DNA from: Candidatus Helarchaeota archaeon | GTDB taxonomy: Archaea > Asgardarchaeota > Lokiarchaeia > Helarchaeales > HEL-GB-A | Assembly (NCBI GenBank): GCA_013375405.1 | Contig: JABXJU010000102.1 | Coordinates: 1 to 14,894, forward strand | Direction of reading: 5' to 3' | Length of the DNA stretch: 14,894 nucleotides | Translations under genes and position numbers: made by a program | Shown: piece by piece, positions 14,894 through 14,894 of the stretch | Numbering within the stretch: position 1 is the stretch's first letter | How the letters are laid out: each line of letters starts with the position of its first letter | Notes under the pieces: generated by a model | What the model was told of the DNA's origin: nothing | What the model saw: only the letters and a program-made list of their open reading frames with translations | Databases searched by the model: none

Positions 14894-14894
14894 T

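Noticed and set aside
1..14894. Search for tRNA, rRNA, CRISPR arrays, insertion sequences and inteins
   Set aside because: No cloverleaf-like segment, no regularly spaced short repeats, no transposase or homing-endonuclease motif, and no interrupted conserved gene was seen. After the corrected gene limits no gene-free stretch exceeds about 200 nt.

Overview
The window looks like the end of a contig from an archaeon, most likely an Asgard archaeon (Lokiarchaeia-like); that placement is an inference. It is AT-rich. The evidence for Archaea is the KEOPS genes Kae1 and Bud32, an archaeal/eukaryotic-type uS15, eS1 (S3Ae, absent from bacteria), a RecJ-like DHH nuclease between these two ribosomal genes, AGGTGA/GGAGGT-type Shine-Dalgarno sites, and TATA-like boxes 30-45 nt upstream of several starts. 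The Asgard guess rests on the very large Ig-repeat surface protein with a helical-repeat cytosolic tail.

Layout: 1-871 carries the 3' end of kae1 abutting bud32 (plus strand, tRNA t6A synthesis). 880-1476 (minus) is a small helical-repeat/zinc-ribbon protein, divergently transcribed from a two-TM protein with a winged-helix-like C-terminus (1641-2180), which is followed by an RdgB/HAM1 house-cleaning pyrophosphatase (2196-2762, TTG start). 2799-3341 (minus) is an Eri1-like DEDDh 3'-5' exonuclease. 3541-6240 holds uS15, RecJ-like nuclease and eS1, each with its own plausible promoter or ribosome binding site. 6338-7291 is a membrane-anchored coiled-coil protein whose reading frame extends about 91 codons upstream of its first ATG and has no standard start codon there. 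7403-8650 is a GlmU-like sugar-1-phosphate nucleotidylyltransferase with a left-handed beta-helix acyltransferase half.

The right-hand 42% (8675-14893, minus) is one open frame of more than 2,070 codons, running off the window edge. From the N-terminal side it contains an Ig/HYR-like domain, a long beta-rich ectodomain with about 70 N-glycosylation sequons, about seven tandem ~100-residue Ig-like repeats, a single membrane span with a basic stop-transfer, and about seven cytosolic alpha-helical (TPR/SNAP-like) repeats.

The housekeeping genes cover translation, tRNA modification, nucleotide-pool cleaning and DNA replication/repair. The more novel content is the giant surface protein, the small zinc-ribbon protein that shares its helical repeat family, and two uncharacterised membrane proteins. 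Together they could form an envelope-to-cytosol module, but that link is inferred from shared repeats and proximity only. No tRNA, rRNA, CRISPR array, insertion sequence or integrase was seen. The first 11 bases match the 3' end of the common Illumina adapter and are probably not genomic.
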